The notes under the pieces were generated by a model. The model was given only the letters and a program-made list of their open reading frames with translations, was not told the DNA's origin and did no database searches. From Muribaculaceae bacterium (GTDB taxonomy: Bacteria > Bacteroidota > Bacteroidia > Bacteroidales > Muribaculaceae), in assembly GCA_017462345.1 (NCBI GenBank), contig JAFTRI010000019.1:91896-137417 (forward strand): a stretch of 45,522 bases of DNA, read 5' to 3'. A program made the position numbers and the translations under genes. Numbering within the stretch: the stretch's first letter is position 1; each line of letters opens with the position of its first letter. Shown piece after piece: positions 1 through 8,351 of the stretch.

Positions 1-192
1 TACTTCTATGAAAATGAGTTCAAGGGAAACCGCCAATATTTCGGTCTTGGAGCCGGTTTCTCTCTCAATGTGGTGCGGCTTGATGCTTCCTATATGCTTG
101 CCACAGCACAAACTTCTCCACTCGACCAGACGTTACGCTTTACCTTGACGTTTGACATGGACGGGCTTAAAGAACTGTTCGGGAAACGCTAA
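1..192 (+). CDS. porV: PorV-like type IX secretion outer-membrane protein, C-terminal fragment
   Basis: Only the last 63 codons are present; the reading frame is open from base 1 and stops at 190-192. The fragment shows alternating hydrophobic residues typical of outer-membrane beta-strands, and ends with a strand of the type [12 protein letters not shown], a pattern I associate with PorV/LptO. PorV is the outer-membrane beta-barrel shuttle of the type IX secretion system, which delivers cargo proteins to the PorU sortase. The next gene is ispF, the same order I recall from Porphyromonas gingivalis (porU, porV, ispF), which supports the call. A short C-terminal extension ([10 protein letters not shown]) follows the last strand, which is slightly unusual because barrels commonly end on an aromatic residue. 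Another FadL/PorP-type barrel is possible because most of the gene lies outside the window. Confidence 0.6.
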   Translation, partial: YFYENEFKGNRQYFGLGAGFSLNVVRLDASYMLATAQTSPLDQTLRFTLTFDMDGLKELFGKR

Positions 193-209
193 ATAAACGG
201 TCTGTGGCG

Positions 210-692
210 ATGGCAAACGTACGCATAGGAATGGGGATGGATGTCCATCGGCTTGTCGAGGGGCGTGAGTTGTGGATATGTGGTGTGAAGATTCCTTACT
301 GTCTGGGATTACTTGGGCACAGTGATGCGGATGTGGCTTTGCACGCGTTGTGTGATGCTCTGCTCGGAGCTGCGGCTCTGCGGGATATAGGTTACCATTT
401 CCCTGATACTGATCCTGAATACAAGGGGGCAAATTCCCGCGTGCTATTGCGTCGGGTAAGAGAACTTATTGCAGAAAAGGGTTACTCTGTGGGTAATGTG
501 GATGTGACGATTGCCGCCCAGGCACCTAAGTTGTTGCCTTATATTTCCTCAATGATTGATACGATTGCGACCGATCTGGAAATTGCGACCGATTGTGTGT
601 CGGTAAAGGCCACTACTACTGAAAGGCTCGGGTTTACCGGACGAGGTGAGGGTATTGCCGCATACGCCACTGCCTTGATAGAAAGGAATTGA
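210..692 (+). CDS. ispF: 2-C-methyl-D-erythritol 2,4-cyclodiphosphate synthase
   Basis: IspF catalyses the fifth step of the MEP isoprenoid pathway, cyclising CDP-methylerythritol 2-phosphate to MEcPP with loss of CMP. The 160-residue product has the expected family length. The N-terminal motif GMGMDVHRL carries the metal-binding Asp and His, and [20 protein letters not shown] supplies the third metal His and the surrounding helix. The C-terminal part ([21 protein letters not shown]) is the conserved nucleotide-binding region. I chose ATG 210 (MANVRIG); an in-frame GTG at 204 would add two residues. The gene follows the porV-like gene by 17 bases and ends convergently with the ABC-F gene. Identification is firm. 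Confidence 0.96.
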   Translation: MANVRIGMGMDVHRLVEGRELWICGVKIPYCLGLLGHSDADVALHALCDALLGAAALRDIGYHFPDTDPEYKGANSRVLLRRVRELIAEKGYSVGNVDVTIAAQAPKLLPYISSMIDTIATDLEIATDCVSVKATTTERLGFTGRGEGIAAYATALIERN

Positions 693-713
693 ACCGGCTT
701 TACTGTTTTAATC

Positions 714-748
714 AAAAAACCGTCTGAACCCTTCACGCGGGTAGGCGG
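714..748 (-). terminator. Rho-independent terminator of the ABC-F operon
   Basis: On the minus strand a hairpin with arms 743-748/720-725 (6 bp, one G-U) and 739-742/728-731 (4 bp), a two-base bulge and a 7-base loop is followed by six T residues (714-719 read as A on the plus strand). It sits 9 bases past the ABC-F stop codon. There is no T tract on the plus side, so it should mainly stop leftward transcription. Confidence 0.75.
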
Positions 749-756
749 GGATGCTA

Positions 757-2394
757 TCAGTCTTTTCGTTCTATGTCGCGGAGGTTTTCCATGCGCTTGT
801 TTTCGAGGAACTCGTTGATTCCGCACAGGTGTTCCTTTACTCGCTTGTGACCGAATTCATATACTTTGGTGACGAGCCCGTCAAGGAAGTCGCGGTCATG
901 GCTCACGAGTATCAGTGTGCCGTCATAGTCCTGTAGGGCCTGTTTAAGAATGTCCTTTGTCTTGAGATCGAGGTGATTGGTGGGTTCATCGAGAATCAGC
1001 AGATTGACCGGTTCAAGCAGCAGTTTTAGTATGGCAAGACGGGTGCGTTCGCCGCCGGAAAGGACTTTGACTTTCTTGGTGCTTTCCTCGCCTCCGAACA
1101 TGAATGCTCCGAGCATGTCGCGAATTTTTAATCTTACGTCTCCCTTGGCTATGTCGTCGATGGTCTGGAACACGGTCAGATTCTCATCGAGCAGTGATGC
1201 CTGGTTCTGTGCGAAATAGGCTGTCTGTACGTTGTGCCCGAGTGTGAGCGTGCCTTCATGTTCGAGTTCTCCCATGATGCATTTGACCATTGTGGACTTG
1301 CCTTCCCCATTACGCCCGACAAAGGCAATCTTCTCGCCTCGTCCAATCATGAATGTGGCGTTGGAGAATACTTCGTGAGAACCGAAGCGTTTACCCACGC
1401 TATCGGCCTGCACCGGATAATTCCCGCTGCGGGGTGACGGTGGAAATTTCAGCCGCAGTGCCGAGGTGTCCTCGTCGTCGACTTCAATAATTTCCAGTTT
1501 TTCCAGCATTTTCACGCGGCTCTGTACTTGCAGGGTCTTGGAGTAGGTGCCTTTGAAGCGTTCAATGAAGTCTTTTGTCTCCTGTATCATTTTCTGTTGT
1601 TCCTCGAACTGCTTCATCTGTTGTTCCCGACGTTCTTTACGCAGCTCCAGATAATGGCTGTAGGAGGCTTTGTAATCGTATATGCGTCCCATCGTGACTT
1701 CGATGGTGCGTGTGGTTATGGCATCGACAAATCTCCTGTCGTGGCTTATCACGACGACTGCTTTGGATGAGGTGCGGATGAAGTCCTCAAGCCAGAGGAT
1801 GCTTCCGATGTCGAGATGGTTGGTGGGCTCATCAAGCAGAAGTACATCGGGATCTTTCAGAAGCAGCTTGGCAAGTTCAATGCGCATGCGCCATCCTCCG
1901 CTGAACTCTGATGTGGGCCTGTCGAGCTGTTCACGCTCAAATCCCAATCCTGTCAGTGTCTTTTCCACATCTTCATCAAAGTGGGTCATGTCGATTGCGT
2001 AGAATTTTTCGCTGAGTTCGCTTACTTTTTCGATCAGAGACATGTATTCGTCACTTTCATAGTCGGTGCGTGTGGCAAGCTGGTCATTAAGTCTCCCAAT
2101 CTCGTTCTCGGTTTCCATGAGATGGGCAAATGCCATTGATGCTTCTTCCCGCACGGTGCGTCCGTCTTCGGTCATGAGGTGCTGCGGAAGATAGGCGACG
2201 GTGCAATCTTTGGGTATGGAAACTGTACCGCGAGTGGCATTGCGTACGCCGGCAAGGATTTTCAGCAGAGTGCTTTTCCCTGCTCCATTCTTGCCCATTA
2301 ATGCGATGCGGTCTTTTTCGTTTATCTGGAATGAGATGTCCTTAAATAGCGTTGTCCCGCCAAATTCTACAGTGAGTCCTTCTACAGTTATCAT
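757..2394 (-). CDS. ABC-F family ATPase (duplicated ATP-binding cassettes)
   Basis: The 545-residue product contains two ABC ATPase cassettes and no membrane segment, the hallmark of ABC-F proteins, which act on the ribosome (Uup, EttA, YbiT type) or confer ribosome protection. Cassette 1 has Walker A GKNGAGKST, signature FSGGW and Walker B LLLDEPTNHLD; cassette 2 has GRNGEGKST, LSGGE and LILDEPTNHLD. Between them is a charged helical linker rich in Glu, Lys and Gln (about residues 245-310), which in this family reaches into the ribosomal E/P site. I chose ATG 2394 (MITVEGLTVEFGG). An in-frame ATG at 2505 would add 37 residues with a leucine/isoleucine repeat encoded by a tandem repeat, which I regard as untranslated. 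It is the last gene of a minus-strand run after pepD and the muramidase. The exact ABC-F subclass is not decided. Confidence 0.93.
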   Translation of the reverse strand: MITVEGLTVEFGGTTLFKDISFQINEKDRIALMGKNGAGKSTLLKILAGVRNATRGTVSIPKDCTVAYLPQHLMTEDGRTVREEASMAFAHLMETENEIGRLNDQLATRTDYESDEYMSLIEKVSELSEKFYAIDMTHFDEDVEKTLTGLGFEREQLDRPTSEFSGGWRMRIELAKLLLKDPDVLLLDEPTNHLDIGSILWLEDFIRTSSKAVVVISHDRRFVDAITTRTIEVTMGRIYDYKASYSHYLELRKERREQQMKQFEEQQKMIQETKDFIERFKGTYSKTLQVQSRVKMLEKLEIIEVDDEDTSALRLKFPPSPRSGNYPVQADSVGKRFGSHEVFSNATFMIGRGEKIAFVGRNGEGKSTMVKCIMGELEHEGTLTLGHNVQTAYFAQNQASLLDENLTVFQTIDDIAKGDVRLKIRDMLGAFMFGGEESTKKVKVLSGGERTRLAILKLLLEPVNLLILDEPTNHLDLKTKDILKQALQDYDGTLILVSHDRDFLDGLVTKVYEFGHKRVKEHLCGINEFLENKRMENLRDIERKD

Positions 2395-2421
2395 GAGTTG
2401 TGCTTTATCTTCTGCAAAATT

Positions 2422-2466
2422 AATGAAAAGAATCAGAAGAATCAGAAGAATCAGAAGAATCAGTAG
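2422..2466. repeat. 9-bp tandem repeat between muramidase and ABC-F genes
   Basis: Four units of AATCAGAAG (2431-2466; the last ends in TAG) are preceded by one diverged unit AATGAAAAG (2422-2430). The array fills most of the 79-base gap between two minus-strand genes. Because the unit is nine bases, copy-number change would not shift the frame of the ABC-F upstream extension, in which it reads as repeated Leu-Leu-Ile. Confidence 0.9.
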
Positions 2467-2473
2467 GGGACGG

Positions 2474-3208
2474 TTATTTGCTGTGCAGGCGATAGGCGCG
2501 GGCAAGGCGGGTGTGATAGGCGCGGGCCGCGTATTTTGGCCCGTTATAACGGTAGGCGAATGCCCGCCAATCCTTGGTGCGGAGGTGCTTTACAAGACCG
2601 GTGTTGGTGATGAAACGGGCGAACAGTTCAAGTTGGGAGCGTTCGGAATCCTGCATTTTGCGAACAAAGTCGTTAAGGTCAGTCGCCCCGCACAGTTTCC
2701 AGTTGAATCCTCCTATCTGGAACATTCCCCAGAAAGTGCTTTCGATGGCGGTTGTGCTGTCAATCCGGCAAGCTGTGTCAAGCCGCAGATGCTCGGCATC
2801 CTGTCCGGTGCCCCGTCCGAATATGACAGAGCAGTGTTCCTTGTGTAGGTTGAGGTTAATCTTTTCCCGTGTACAGAAACGTCGGAAAACGTTGGTGTCG
2901 AAGTCGATTATGGGTCGGTGAGGTGCGCAAAATCCTTCATGGCAACGTCCTGTCTCGATGTCCACGACGGCTTTTATCGCTGCGACTTCCACGTCAAGTC
3001 CTGCTGCGACTTCGCGATAGTCGTTTTCGGTCAGTCTTGATATTGTGCCGTGGGCGGTATTGATGAATTGCCGCAGGATGGCGTAGTCAATGAATTGCCG
3101 GCTTTCGGGTATGGAGATGCTGTCTTCCTCGATAAAAGCAGATTCTTCCATCGCTGCAACGTTTAGGGGCAGCAACAGAAGAATCATGTTTATGAGAATC
3201 TGTTTCAA
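2474..3208 (-). CDS. Secreted N-acetylmuramidase-domain protein (DUF3380 type)
   Basis: The 244-residue product begins with a signal peptide (MKQILINMILLLLPLNVAA, probable cleavage after VAA). The body matches the N-acetylmuramidase family PF11860, known from phage endolysins and secreted lysozyme-like enzymes: a segment AVVDIETG with the probable catalytic Glu, then RPIIDFDTNVFRR, then STFWGMFQIGGFNWKLCG, and a C-terminal WRAFAYRYNGPKYA motif. It should cleave the glycan backbone of peptidoglycan outside the inner membrane. Six cysteines in the mature part (C-GRCHEGFC region, CTRE, EHCS, ACRI, KLCG) suggest disulfides. It follows pepD by 20 bases on the same strand, so the two are probably co-transcribed. 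Whether it serves in wall turnover or against competitors cannot be told from sequence. Confidence 0.85.
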   Translation of the reverse strand: MKQILINMILLLLPLNVAAMEESAFIEEDSISIPESRQFIDYAILRQFINTAHGTISRLTENDYREVAAGLDVEVAAIKAVVDIETGRCHEGFCAPHRPIIDFDTNVFRRFCTREKINLNLHKEHCSVIFGRGTGQDAEHLRLDTACRIDSTTAIESTFWGMFQIGGFNWKLCGATDLNDFVRKMQDSERSQLELFARFITNTGLVKHLRTKDWRAFAYRYNGPKYAARAYHTRLARAYRLHSK

Positions 3209-3228
3209 TTAGGGGGAGCAGTGACTGC

Positions 3229-4689
3229 TTATTTTTTTAGTTCGGCGACTTTTTTCAGTGTGAGTGTGAGCTGCCCCCAGAAACGTTCTACTGCAGGGAT
3301 GTGCATACGTTCAGTGGGTGAGTGTACGCCTTGAAGTGTCGGACCGAATGAAACCATATCGAGGTGCGGGTATTTTTCGAGGAATAGCCCGCATTCCAGA
3401 CCTGCATGTATGGCCTTGATGGCAGGTGTGATGCCATAAAGTTCTTTGTAGGCGTCACGCGCGATTTCCATGATGGGCGATTTCATGTTGGGTGCCCATC
3501 CGGGATATCCGTCTCCGTGGGTAACGGTGGCTCCTGCAAGTTCGAATACGGCTTCAACCTGTCGGGCAATGTCCCACTTGCGGGAGTCAACCGAGCTGCG
3601 CTGGCTTGTGGTGACAAGGATGCGGTTTTCAGGGAGCATCTTTACGGCTGCAAGGTTGGTCGATGTCTCAACAAGCCCTTCGAGTTCACGGCTCATGGAA
3701 ATGACACCGTGGGGTGCACAATACAGGGCACGGATGATGTTGAGGCTTGTGGCGGAGTCAATGCAGAATTCAGGAGTGGAAACGCTTTCAAGCCCGATTT
3801 TTAGCTCGGGTTCAATTCCGGCGTATTCGTTTTCTATATCGGCAATGAAGTGGTTCAGGGCAACGCGTACGTTTTCTTTTTCTGCCGACGGTACTCCAAC
3901 AATGGCATGTGCAGCACGTGGTATGGCGTTGCGCAGGTTTCCTCCTTCGATTTCAGCCAATGCGATTTCGTGTTTCTTGGAGATGTTCCATAGGAAACGG
4001 GCAAGTAGCTTGTTGGCGTTGGCACGTCCGAGGTGAATGTCGCATCCGGAGTGTCCTCCGCATCCGTTGGCTATGGACACTCTGAAATAATGGTATCCGG
4101 CCGGGGTTGACGAGCGTTTGTAGTCAAATGTGCATGTGGTGTCTACTCCTCCTGCACAGCCTACGAATATCTCGGCATCATCCTCGGAATCGAGGTTCAA
4201 CAGGATAGAGCCTGAGATCATCCCGTCGCCCAGGTTGTTGGCGCCAGTGAGTCCGGTCTCCTCATCTACGGTGAACAGGGCTTCGAGAGGTCCGTGTTCA
4301 AGGGAGTCGTCTACCAGGGCGGCCAAAGCTCCTGCCATTCCTATGCCGTTGTCGGCACCGAGTGTGGTTCCTGCCGCGTGTACCCATTCTCCGTCGATGA
4401 TGGTAGTGATCGGTGAGTTTTCAAAGTCAAATGACTTGTCGTTGGATTCGCACACCATGTCCATGTGAGCCTGAAGGATAACTGTGGGCGCGTTCTCATG
4501 TCCGGCGGTAGCAGGCTTTTTCATGACGACGTTGCCGATGGCGTCTGTCTTGGCTTCAATGTTGTTGGCAGCAGCGAAGTCAAGCAGGAATTGGCGTATT
4601 TTAGCCTCTTTCTTCGATGGACGCGGGACTTTGGTAATCTCGTCGAATATGGACCAGATGAGGGAGGGTTTGAGATCTTTGATAGTCAT
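3229..4689 (-). CDS. pepD: Aminoacyl-histidine dipeptidase (M20C, PepD)
   Basis: PepD is a cytosolic zinc dipeptidase of broad specificity that hydrolyses Xaa-His and other dipeptides. The 486-residue length fits the family. Metal-binding motifs of clan MH are clear: LQAHMDMVCE, GADNGIGMAGALAAL and DEETGLTGA with the catalytic/metal acidic residues, LNLDSEDD, and near the C-terminus IHAGLECGLF with the last zinc His. The lid domain lies between about residues 200 and 390. ATG 4689 gives a standard N-terminus (LKPSLIWSIFDEITKVPRPS). It is the first gene of a leftward group with the muramidase and ABC-F gene. The 168-base spacer to the divergent small gene contains no promoter I can define for it. 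Confidence 0.95.
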   Translation of the reverse strand: MTIKDLKPSLIWSIFDEITKVPRPSKKEAKIRQFLLDFAAANNIEAKTDAIGNVVMKKPATAGHENAPTVILQAHMDMVCESNDKSFDFENSPITTIIDGEWVHAAGTTLGADNGIGMAGALAALVDDSLEHGPLEALFTVDEETGLTGANNLGDGMISGSILLNLDSEDDAEIFVGCAGGVDTTCTFDYKRSSTPAGYHYFRVSIANGCGGHSGCDIHLGRANANKLLARFLWNISKKHEIALAEIEGGNLRNAIPRAAHAIVGVPSAEKENVRVALNHFIADIENEYAGIEPELKIGLESVSTPEFCIDSATSLNIIRALYCAPHGVISMSRELEGLVETSTNLAAVKMLPENRILVTTSQRSSVDSRKWDIARQVEAVFELAGATVTHGDGYPGWAPNMKSPIMEIARDAYKELYGITPAIKAIHAGLECGLFLEKYPHLDMVSFGPTLQGVHSPTERMHIPAVERFWGQLTLTLKKVAELKK

Positions 4690-4826
4690 AGTTGATATTG
4701 ATTTATAGTATTATACGGTGTTGAAAATAGCCTTTCATTAGGAAAAATAATGTTAAATTTCCATTGATTGGCACACTAAGTTACAAAATAAAATTTATAT
4801 ATACTCCAAATTTTAGATACGTTTCA

Positions 4827-4834
4827 TATATTTG
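4827..4834 (+). promoter_or_regulatory. Bacteroidota -7 box ahead of small membrane-protein gene
   Basis: TATATTTG matches TAnnTTTG exactly and lies 23 bases before the ATG at 4858, giving an expected start near 4838. No TTTG is found at the usual -33 distance, so the assignment rests on the -7 box and position alone. Confidence 0.5.
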
Positions 4835-4857
4835 CATTGCAAAAACGCTTCTATACA

Positions 4858-5025
4858 ATGAAAATCGTAGTGCTTGCTGTTGCCCTGCTTGCTATTGCCG
4901 TGGTGCTGCTGGGGGTCAAGGTCTTGTTTGTCAAAGGAGGAAAATTCCCGTCCGGACATGTGCATGATATTCCTGCATTGCGAAACAAGAATGTGGGATG
5001 CGCTTTGCATGACAAGAGAAATTAA
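4858..5025 (+). CDS. Conserved small single-pass membrane protein
   Basis: This 55-residue protein has an N-terminal membrane segment (VVLAVALLAIAVVLLGVKVLF) followed by a short soluble tail, KGGKFPSGHVHDIPALRNKN and a final VGCALHDK. The FPxxHV, PALR and GC motifs resemble a short uncharacterised family found throughout Bacteroidales beside OmpH-type genes. I chose the ATG at 4858 because it follows the -7 box and places the hydrophobic segment at the start; the in-frame codon at 4837 lies upstream of the predicted transcript. The next gene (OmpH-like lipoprotein) starts 34 bases later. Function unknown; a conserved Cys and His in the tail might bind metal, which is only a guess. Confidence 0.75.
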   Translation: MKIVVLAVALLAIAVVLLGVKVLFVKGGKFPSGHVHDIPALRNKNVGCALHDKRN

Positions 5026-5059
5026 TCGGAATTTACAATATCAAAACCAGTTACCAATA

Positions 5060-5665
5060 ATGAGAAAAACAGCGATTGTCGCAAAGTCAATGATGCTTGC
5101 CGTTGCAGTGGCGTTTGCATCATGTTCAGGAAGCAATGATCAGGTTGCAAAACCGGAAAAACAGGCGAATGATGCCGTTGCGGTGCAGGGCGTACCGTCA
5201 AGCCTGAATATCAGATATATCGATGGCGATTCCATTGCCGCCCATTACAATCTTGCCAAGGATTTTAAAGAGATGTCAATACGTACCTATAGCAAGCTTG
5301 AAAATGCACAGCGCTCGCGTGCGGCTGAAATCCAGAAGTTCGGCTCGCAAATTGAGGAAAAAATGCGTTCGAACGGGTATCTGTCGGAAGCAAGCTATAA
5401 TGCGGATGTTGAAAAACTAAACAAAATGCAGTCAGACGCACAGTCATACCTTGCGACTCTACAACGGAATGCCGAGCAGGAACTCATGCAGCAGCAGATT
5501 CAGTTGAATGACTCTATCGAGGCGTTCATAAAGGTATATAATGCCGAACACAAGTATGATGCCATTTTGCTGAAGAGTGCGGGACTCTATTTTAATCCTG
5601 CTCTCGATATTACTGCTGAGGTTATAGAGGGTCTGAATGCCCGTTATAACAAGGTCGAGGATTAG
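5060..5665 (+). CDS. OmpH/Skp-family lipoprotein
   Basis: The 201-residue product starts with a lipoprotein signal (MRKTAIVAKSMMLAVAVAFASC; lipobox FASC with Cys 22) and continues with a Skp/OmpH-like periplasmic domain. Typical features are NIRYIDGDSI at the start of the domain, long heptad-rich helices from about residue 70 to 160 (KLENAQRSRAAEIQKFGSQI and onward) and a C-terminal strand segment YDAILLKSAGLYFNPALDIT. Skp-type chaperones are trimers that carry unfolded outer-membrane proteins across the periplasm; a lipidated version would be held at a membrane. ATG 5060 was chosen because it gives the lipoprotein signal; upstream in-frame codons overlap the small membrane gene. Co-transcribed with that gene. 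Confidence 0.88.
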   Translation: MRKTAIVAKSMMLAVAVAFASCSGSNDQVAKPEKQANDAVAVQGVPSSLNIRYIDGDSIAAHYNLAKDFKEMSIRTYSKLENAQRSRAAEIQKFGSQIEEKMRSNGYLSEASYNADVEKLNKMQSDAQSYLATLQRNAEQELMQQQIQLNDSIEAFIKVYNAEHKYDAILLKSAGLYFNPALDITAEVIEGLNARYNKVED

Positions 5666-5684
5666 AAAACGGCTGTTAGATAAA

Positions 5685-5720
5685 ACAGAGGCTGTGCCGG
5701 TAATCCGGTACGGTCTCTGT
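5685..5720. terminator. Bidirectional terminator between OmpH-like and GT10 genes
   Basis: A near-perfect hairpin with 16-bp arms (5685-5700 and 5705-5720, three G-U pairs) and a TAAT loop lies between two convergent genes. The minus-strand side is followed by TTTTA, suiting the GT10 operon; the plus side has only a weak T tract. Confidence 0.75.
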
Positions 5721-5744
5721 TGTCATATTATAGGATAGCAGTGT

Positions 5745-6722
5745 TTATGAATCGGTGCGGGTGAGCAGCCGCCTGGAAATGCCACGCAATAGTTTCCGGT
5801 CGTACAGGAATTCCTTGATGCGCTGGTCTGTGGTGATTATTTGCTGGAAACCGTAGTCCGATACATGGCGATGCCTGTTGTCTATGATACCGCATAGAAA
5901 TGATGCCAGCCTCTCATCCCAATCGATGTCGGAGTATGATGTGAGTTTTGACGAATGCAGCATTTTCAGGTACGCGCTGTCGTTGTTGTCGATTGTACGG
6001 ATAAAATCAATGGCACGGTCGATGGTCGAGAAGTCTGAGATATTGATGAATGCTTCCGGGTTGAATTCTTTACTGACCTTGCGGTTGCCCCAGTAAATAG
6101 GTACTGTGAGAGCCGCAAACGGCTCGACAATCTTTTCGGTGGTGTAGCCATCGACCATACTGTTCTCTATTGCAAGGTTGAACTTGTAGTTACAGATGAA
6201 TTCCACTTTTTCGGGAACGGGTTTCCCGATGTTGTTGCGGTATCGGCCTCCGGAGGCTACCGGACGGTAACTGTTAATCTTGTTCCATATTGTTTCTCTA
6301 ATCGGGTCGCTTGAATGGATGTTGCTTATCACGACGCTACAGAAATCCCGGTTGAGCAGTGCGTCATCGGACATGTCTATACAGGTGGCTCCGCTGTATA
6401 TTGTCCGGAATTCGTCATAAACAACGTAGAGAGGGAATCGTAGATGGCGTCCTGCAAAGTCTATGTCGTGAAACGAGATGCCATAGTCGTACATGTTGAA
6501 ATCAGGAACATCGTTCTCCCCTGTGAAGTAAATCCTGATACATCCGTGGTGGTCGAGATAACGATGTCCGAACGTTGAACAAAACAGGAATTCGGGTGTG
6601 TCATCGGAGTCGGAGTCCAAAACCGTAACATTGTATTTGCCTTGCAGAATCTGTAGCAGGAAGTTGTCGTGCTGGTCAAATCCTTTCCAAAAGTCGACGA
6701 ATTTTACCGTTATATCATTCAT
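5745..6722 (-). CDS. Glycosyltransferase family 10 (alpha-1,3-fucosyltransferase-like)
   Basis: GT10 enzymes move fucose from GDP-fucose to GlcNAc or Glc in alpha-1,3/1,4 linkage, building Lewis-type structures in some bacteria. The 325-residue protein has the diagnostic C-terminal donor-binding motif: KFNLAIENSMVDGYTTEKI followed by VEPFAALTVPIYWG, and the N-terminal region FCSTFGHRY/IRIYFTGEN typical of the acceptor-side Rossmann domain. No signal peptide or membrane segment is visible, so it should work at the cytosolic face on a nucleotide sugar donor. It is the last gene of the parE-coaD-S41 operon (20-base gap after the protease gene) and is followed by a strong hairpin. The exact donor and acceptor are unknown. 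Confidence 0.9.
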   Translation of the reverse strand: MNDITVKFVDFWKGFDQHDNFLLQILQGKYNVTVLDSDSDDTPEFLFCSTFGHRYLDHHGCIRIYFTGENDVPDFNMYDYGISFHDIDFAGRHLRFPLYVVYDEFRTIYSGATCIDMSDDALLNRDFCSVVISNIHSSDPIRETIWNKINSYRPVASGGRYRNNIGKPVPEKVEFICNYKFNLAIENSMVDGYTTEKIVEPFAALTVPIYWGNRKVSKEFNPEAFINISDFSTIDRAIDFIRTIDNNDSAYLKMLHSSKLTSYSDIDWDERLASFLCGIIDNRHRHVSDYGFQQIITTDQRIKEFLYDRKLLRGISRRLLTRTDS

Positions 6723-6742
6723 ACATGGAGTTCTTGCGTGGA

Positions 6743-8332
6743 TTATTTCTGACCTGAAAGAAGACGGTTGTACTCATCCTCATCGTTGATGAGCCGTAGG
6801 GCCTCGTTATATACAGGATTGAGGGCATTGGCCACTCGGTAATAGCTTCCTGTCTCAAACAGGTCTCGTGCAATCACGGCCTTTATGATTGTGCGTATAG
6901 TGGACTCACTTGTCAGGAATTGTTCCTCGTTGTATGTAACCCCTTCTTTTGTGCCGAGGTTGATCATACCTTGCATCATCTCGGGTGTCACATCAAAAAC
7001 GCGTATAAATGAATCCTCATTGCGGTATAGTTTATTGAGTTCTTTACGGTTGTTGTCGACGTAATCGATGCAGTACCGGTTAATCACGCCTTTAGCCACA
7101 AGATCGCGGTAATAGTTGCTGTATCCGGTGGTGTCGATGGGAACAAACAGGTCTGGCATGATTCCTCCACCTCCGTAAACGGTCCGCCCGTTGCGCAGGG
7201 TGGTGCATTTCAGAGAGTCGGCAAAGTGTACACTGTCGGCACTCATATATTCTCCGGCTTCATACCGTCGTTTGAGATCTTCACGGTAATCGCTCTCCTC
7301 GCCTTCTTCGTACGGTTTCTGGATACAGCGTCCCGATGGCGTATAGTATCGGGAGACAGTGAGCCTTATCATTGAACCGTCGGGAAATGGGAATGGCCGT
7401 TGTACAAGACCTTTGCCGAAAGTGCGGCGACCTACAATTAGTCCACGGTCGTTGTCCTGCAATGCCCCTGCAAGGATTTCACTTGCCGATGCTGAATATT
7501 GGTTTACCATGACGACTATACGTCCATCAAGAAAATGCCCGTCGTCCTGGGCTCTGAAGTAGTAGGGGTTGGAGCGAGGGCTGTCGGTATAGACAATCAG
7601 GTCCCCGTTGCGGAGAAACCCGTTGACGAGTTGGGTAGCTGCATTCAGATATCCTCCACCGTTGCTTTCGACATCGATGATCAGGTTTTTCATCCCTTTC
7701 TTCTTCAATCCGGCAAACGCTTTGATGAATTCCTCGGGTGTTTCAGTCGCAAATCTCGATATGCGGATATAGCCGGTAGTGGGGTCGGCCATATAGGATG
7801 CGTCGACGCTGTAGATGGGGATGTCGTCGCGTGTAATCCGGAATTCGATTGGCTCAGGTTCGCCCCGGCGCAGTACTTTGACGTCGACAGTCGAGCCTTT
7901 TGGTCCGCGTAGCCGTTTTATTACATCGGCATTTTTCATTTTTACGCCTGAAATCGTCGTGTCGTTGGCACTTATGATGCGGTCGCCGGCAAGTATGCCC
8001 ACTCGCTCTGAAGGACCACCCGAGGTAGTCTGTATCACGTAAAGCGTGTCCTGAAGCATGTTGAACTGGATGCCGATTCCGCTGAAGTTCCCGTTAAGTG
8101 GTTCGGTAAGTTCCTTGGTTTCCTGAGGGGATGAATAAGAGGAATGGGGGTCAAGAGTCTTGAGCATTGCTATAATGGCTTCCTCGACAATCTTGTCGGT
8201 ATTTACGGTATCGACATAGAAATTTTCAATAATGCCTTCAGCATAACGCAGTTTCTGGTCGGGTGTCAGCGATTGGGCGGCAATAGAAATGAAAGTTATT
8301 GCCAAAACGACCGGAGTGAGTAATCTTTTCAT
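6743..8332 (-). CDS. S41-family C-terminal processing peptidase with PDZ domain
   Basis: This exported serine protease of the Ctp/Tsp family degrades or trims periplasmic proteins. With ATG 8332 the 529-residue product starts with a signal peptide (MKRLLTPVVLAITFISIAAQS). A PDZ domain (about residues 75-155; GIGIQFNML, SERVGILAGDRIISAND) precedes the protease core. The Ser/Lys dyad is seen as Ser282 in NQYSASASE and Lys307 in TFGKG, 25 residues apart as in E. coli Tsp. An ATG at 8362 would overlap coaD by 11 bases but put ten polar residues in front of the signal peptide, so I prefer 8332. The gene lies between coaD and GT10 in one operon. Confidence 0.93.
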   Translation of the reverse strand: MKRLLTPVVLAITFISIAAQSLTPDQKLRYAEGIIENFYVDTVNTDKIVEEAIIAMLKTLDPHSSYSSPQETKELTEPLNGNFSGIGIQFNMLQDTLYVIQTTSGGPSERVGILAGDRIISANDTTISGVKMKNADVIKRLRGPKGSTVDVKVLRRGEPEPIEFRITRDDIPIYSVDASYMADPTTGYIRISRFATETPEEFIKAFAGLKKKGMKNLIIDVESNGGGYLNAATQLVNGFLRNGDLIVYTDSPRSNPYYFRAQDDGHFLDGRIVVMVNQYSASASEILAGALQDNDRGLIVGRRTFGKGLVQRPFPFPDGSMIRLTVSRYYTPSGRCIQKPYEEGEESDYREDLKRRYEAGEYMSADSVHFADSLKCTTLRNGRTVYGGGGIMPDLFVPIDTTGYSNYYRDLVAKGVINRYCIDYVDNNRKELNKLYRNEDSFIRVFDVTPEMMQGMINLGTKEGVTYNEEQFLTSESTIRTIIKAVIARDLFETGSYYRVANALNPVYNEALRLINDEDEYNRLLSGQK

Positions 8333-8351
8333 GACGGTTGATGGATGCGGT

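Noticed and set aside
2395-2505. N-terminal extension of the ABC-F protein
   Set aside because: It is made of repeat-encoded Leu/Ile and overlaps the muramidase gene; family members start at the MITVEG-type position.
4874-5059. Upstream extension of the OmpH-like ORF
   Set aside because: It overlaps the small membrane-protein gene and would bury the lipoprotein signal that begins at 5060.
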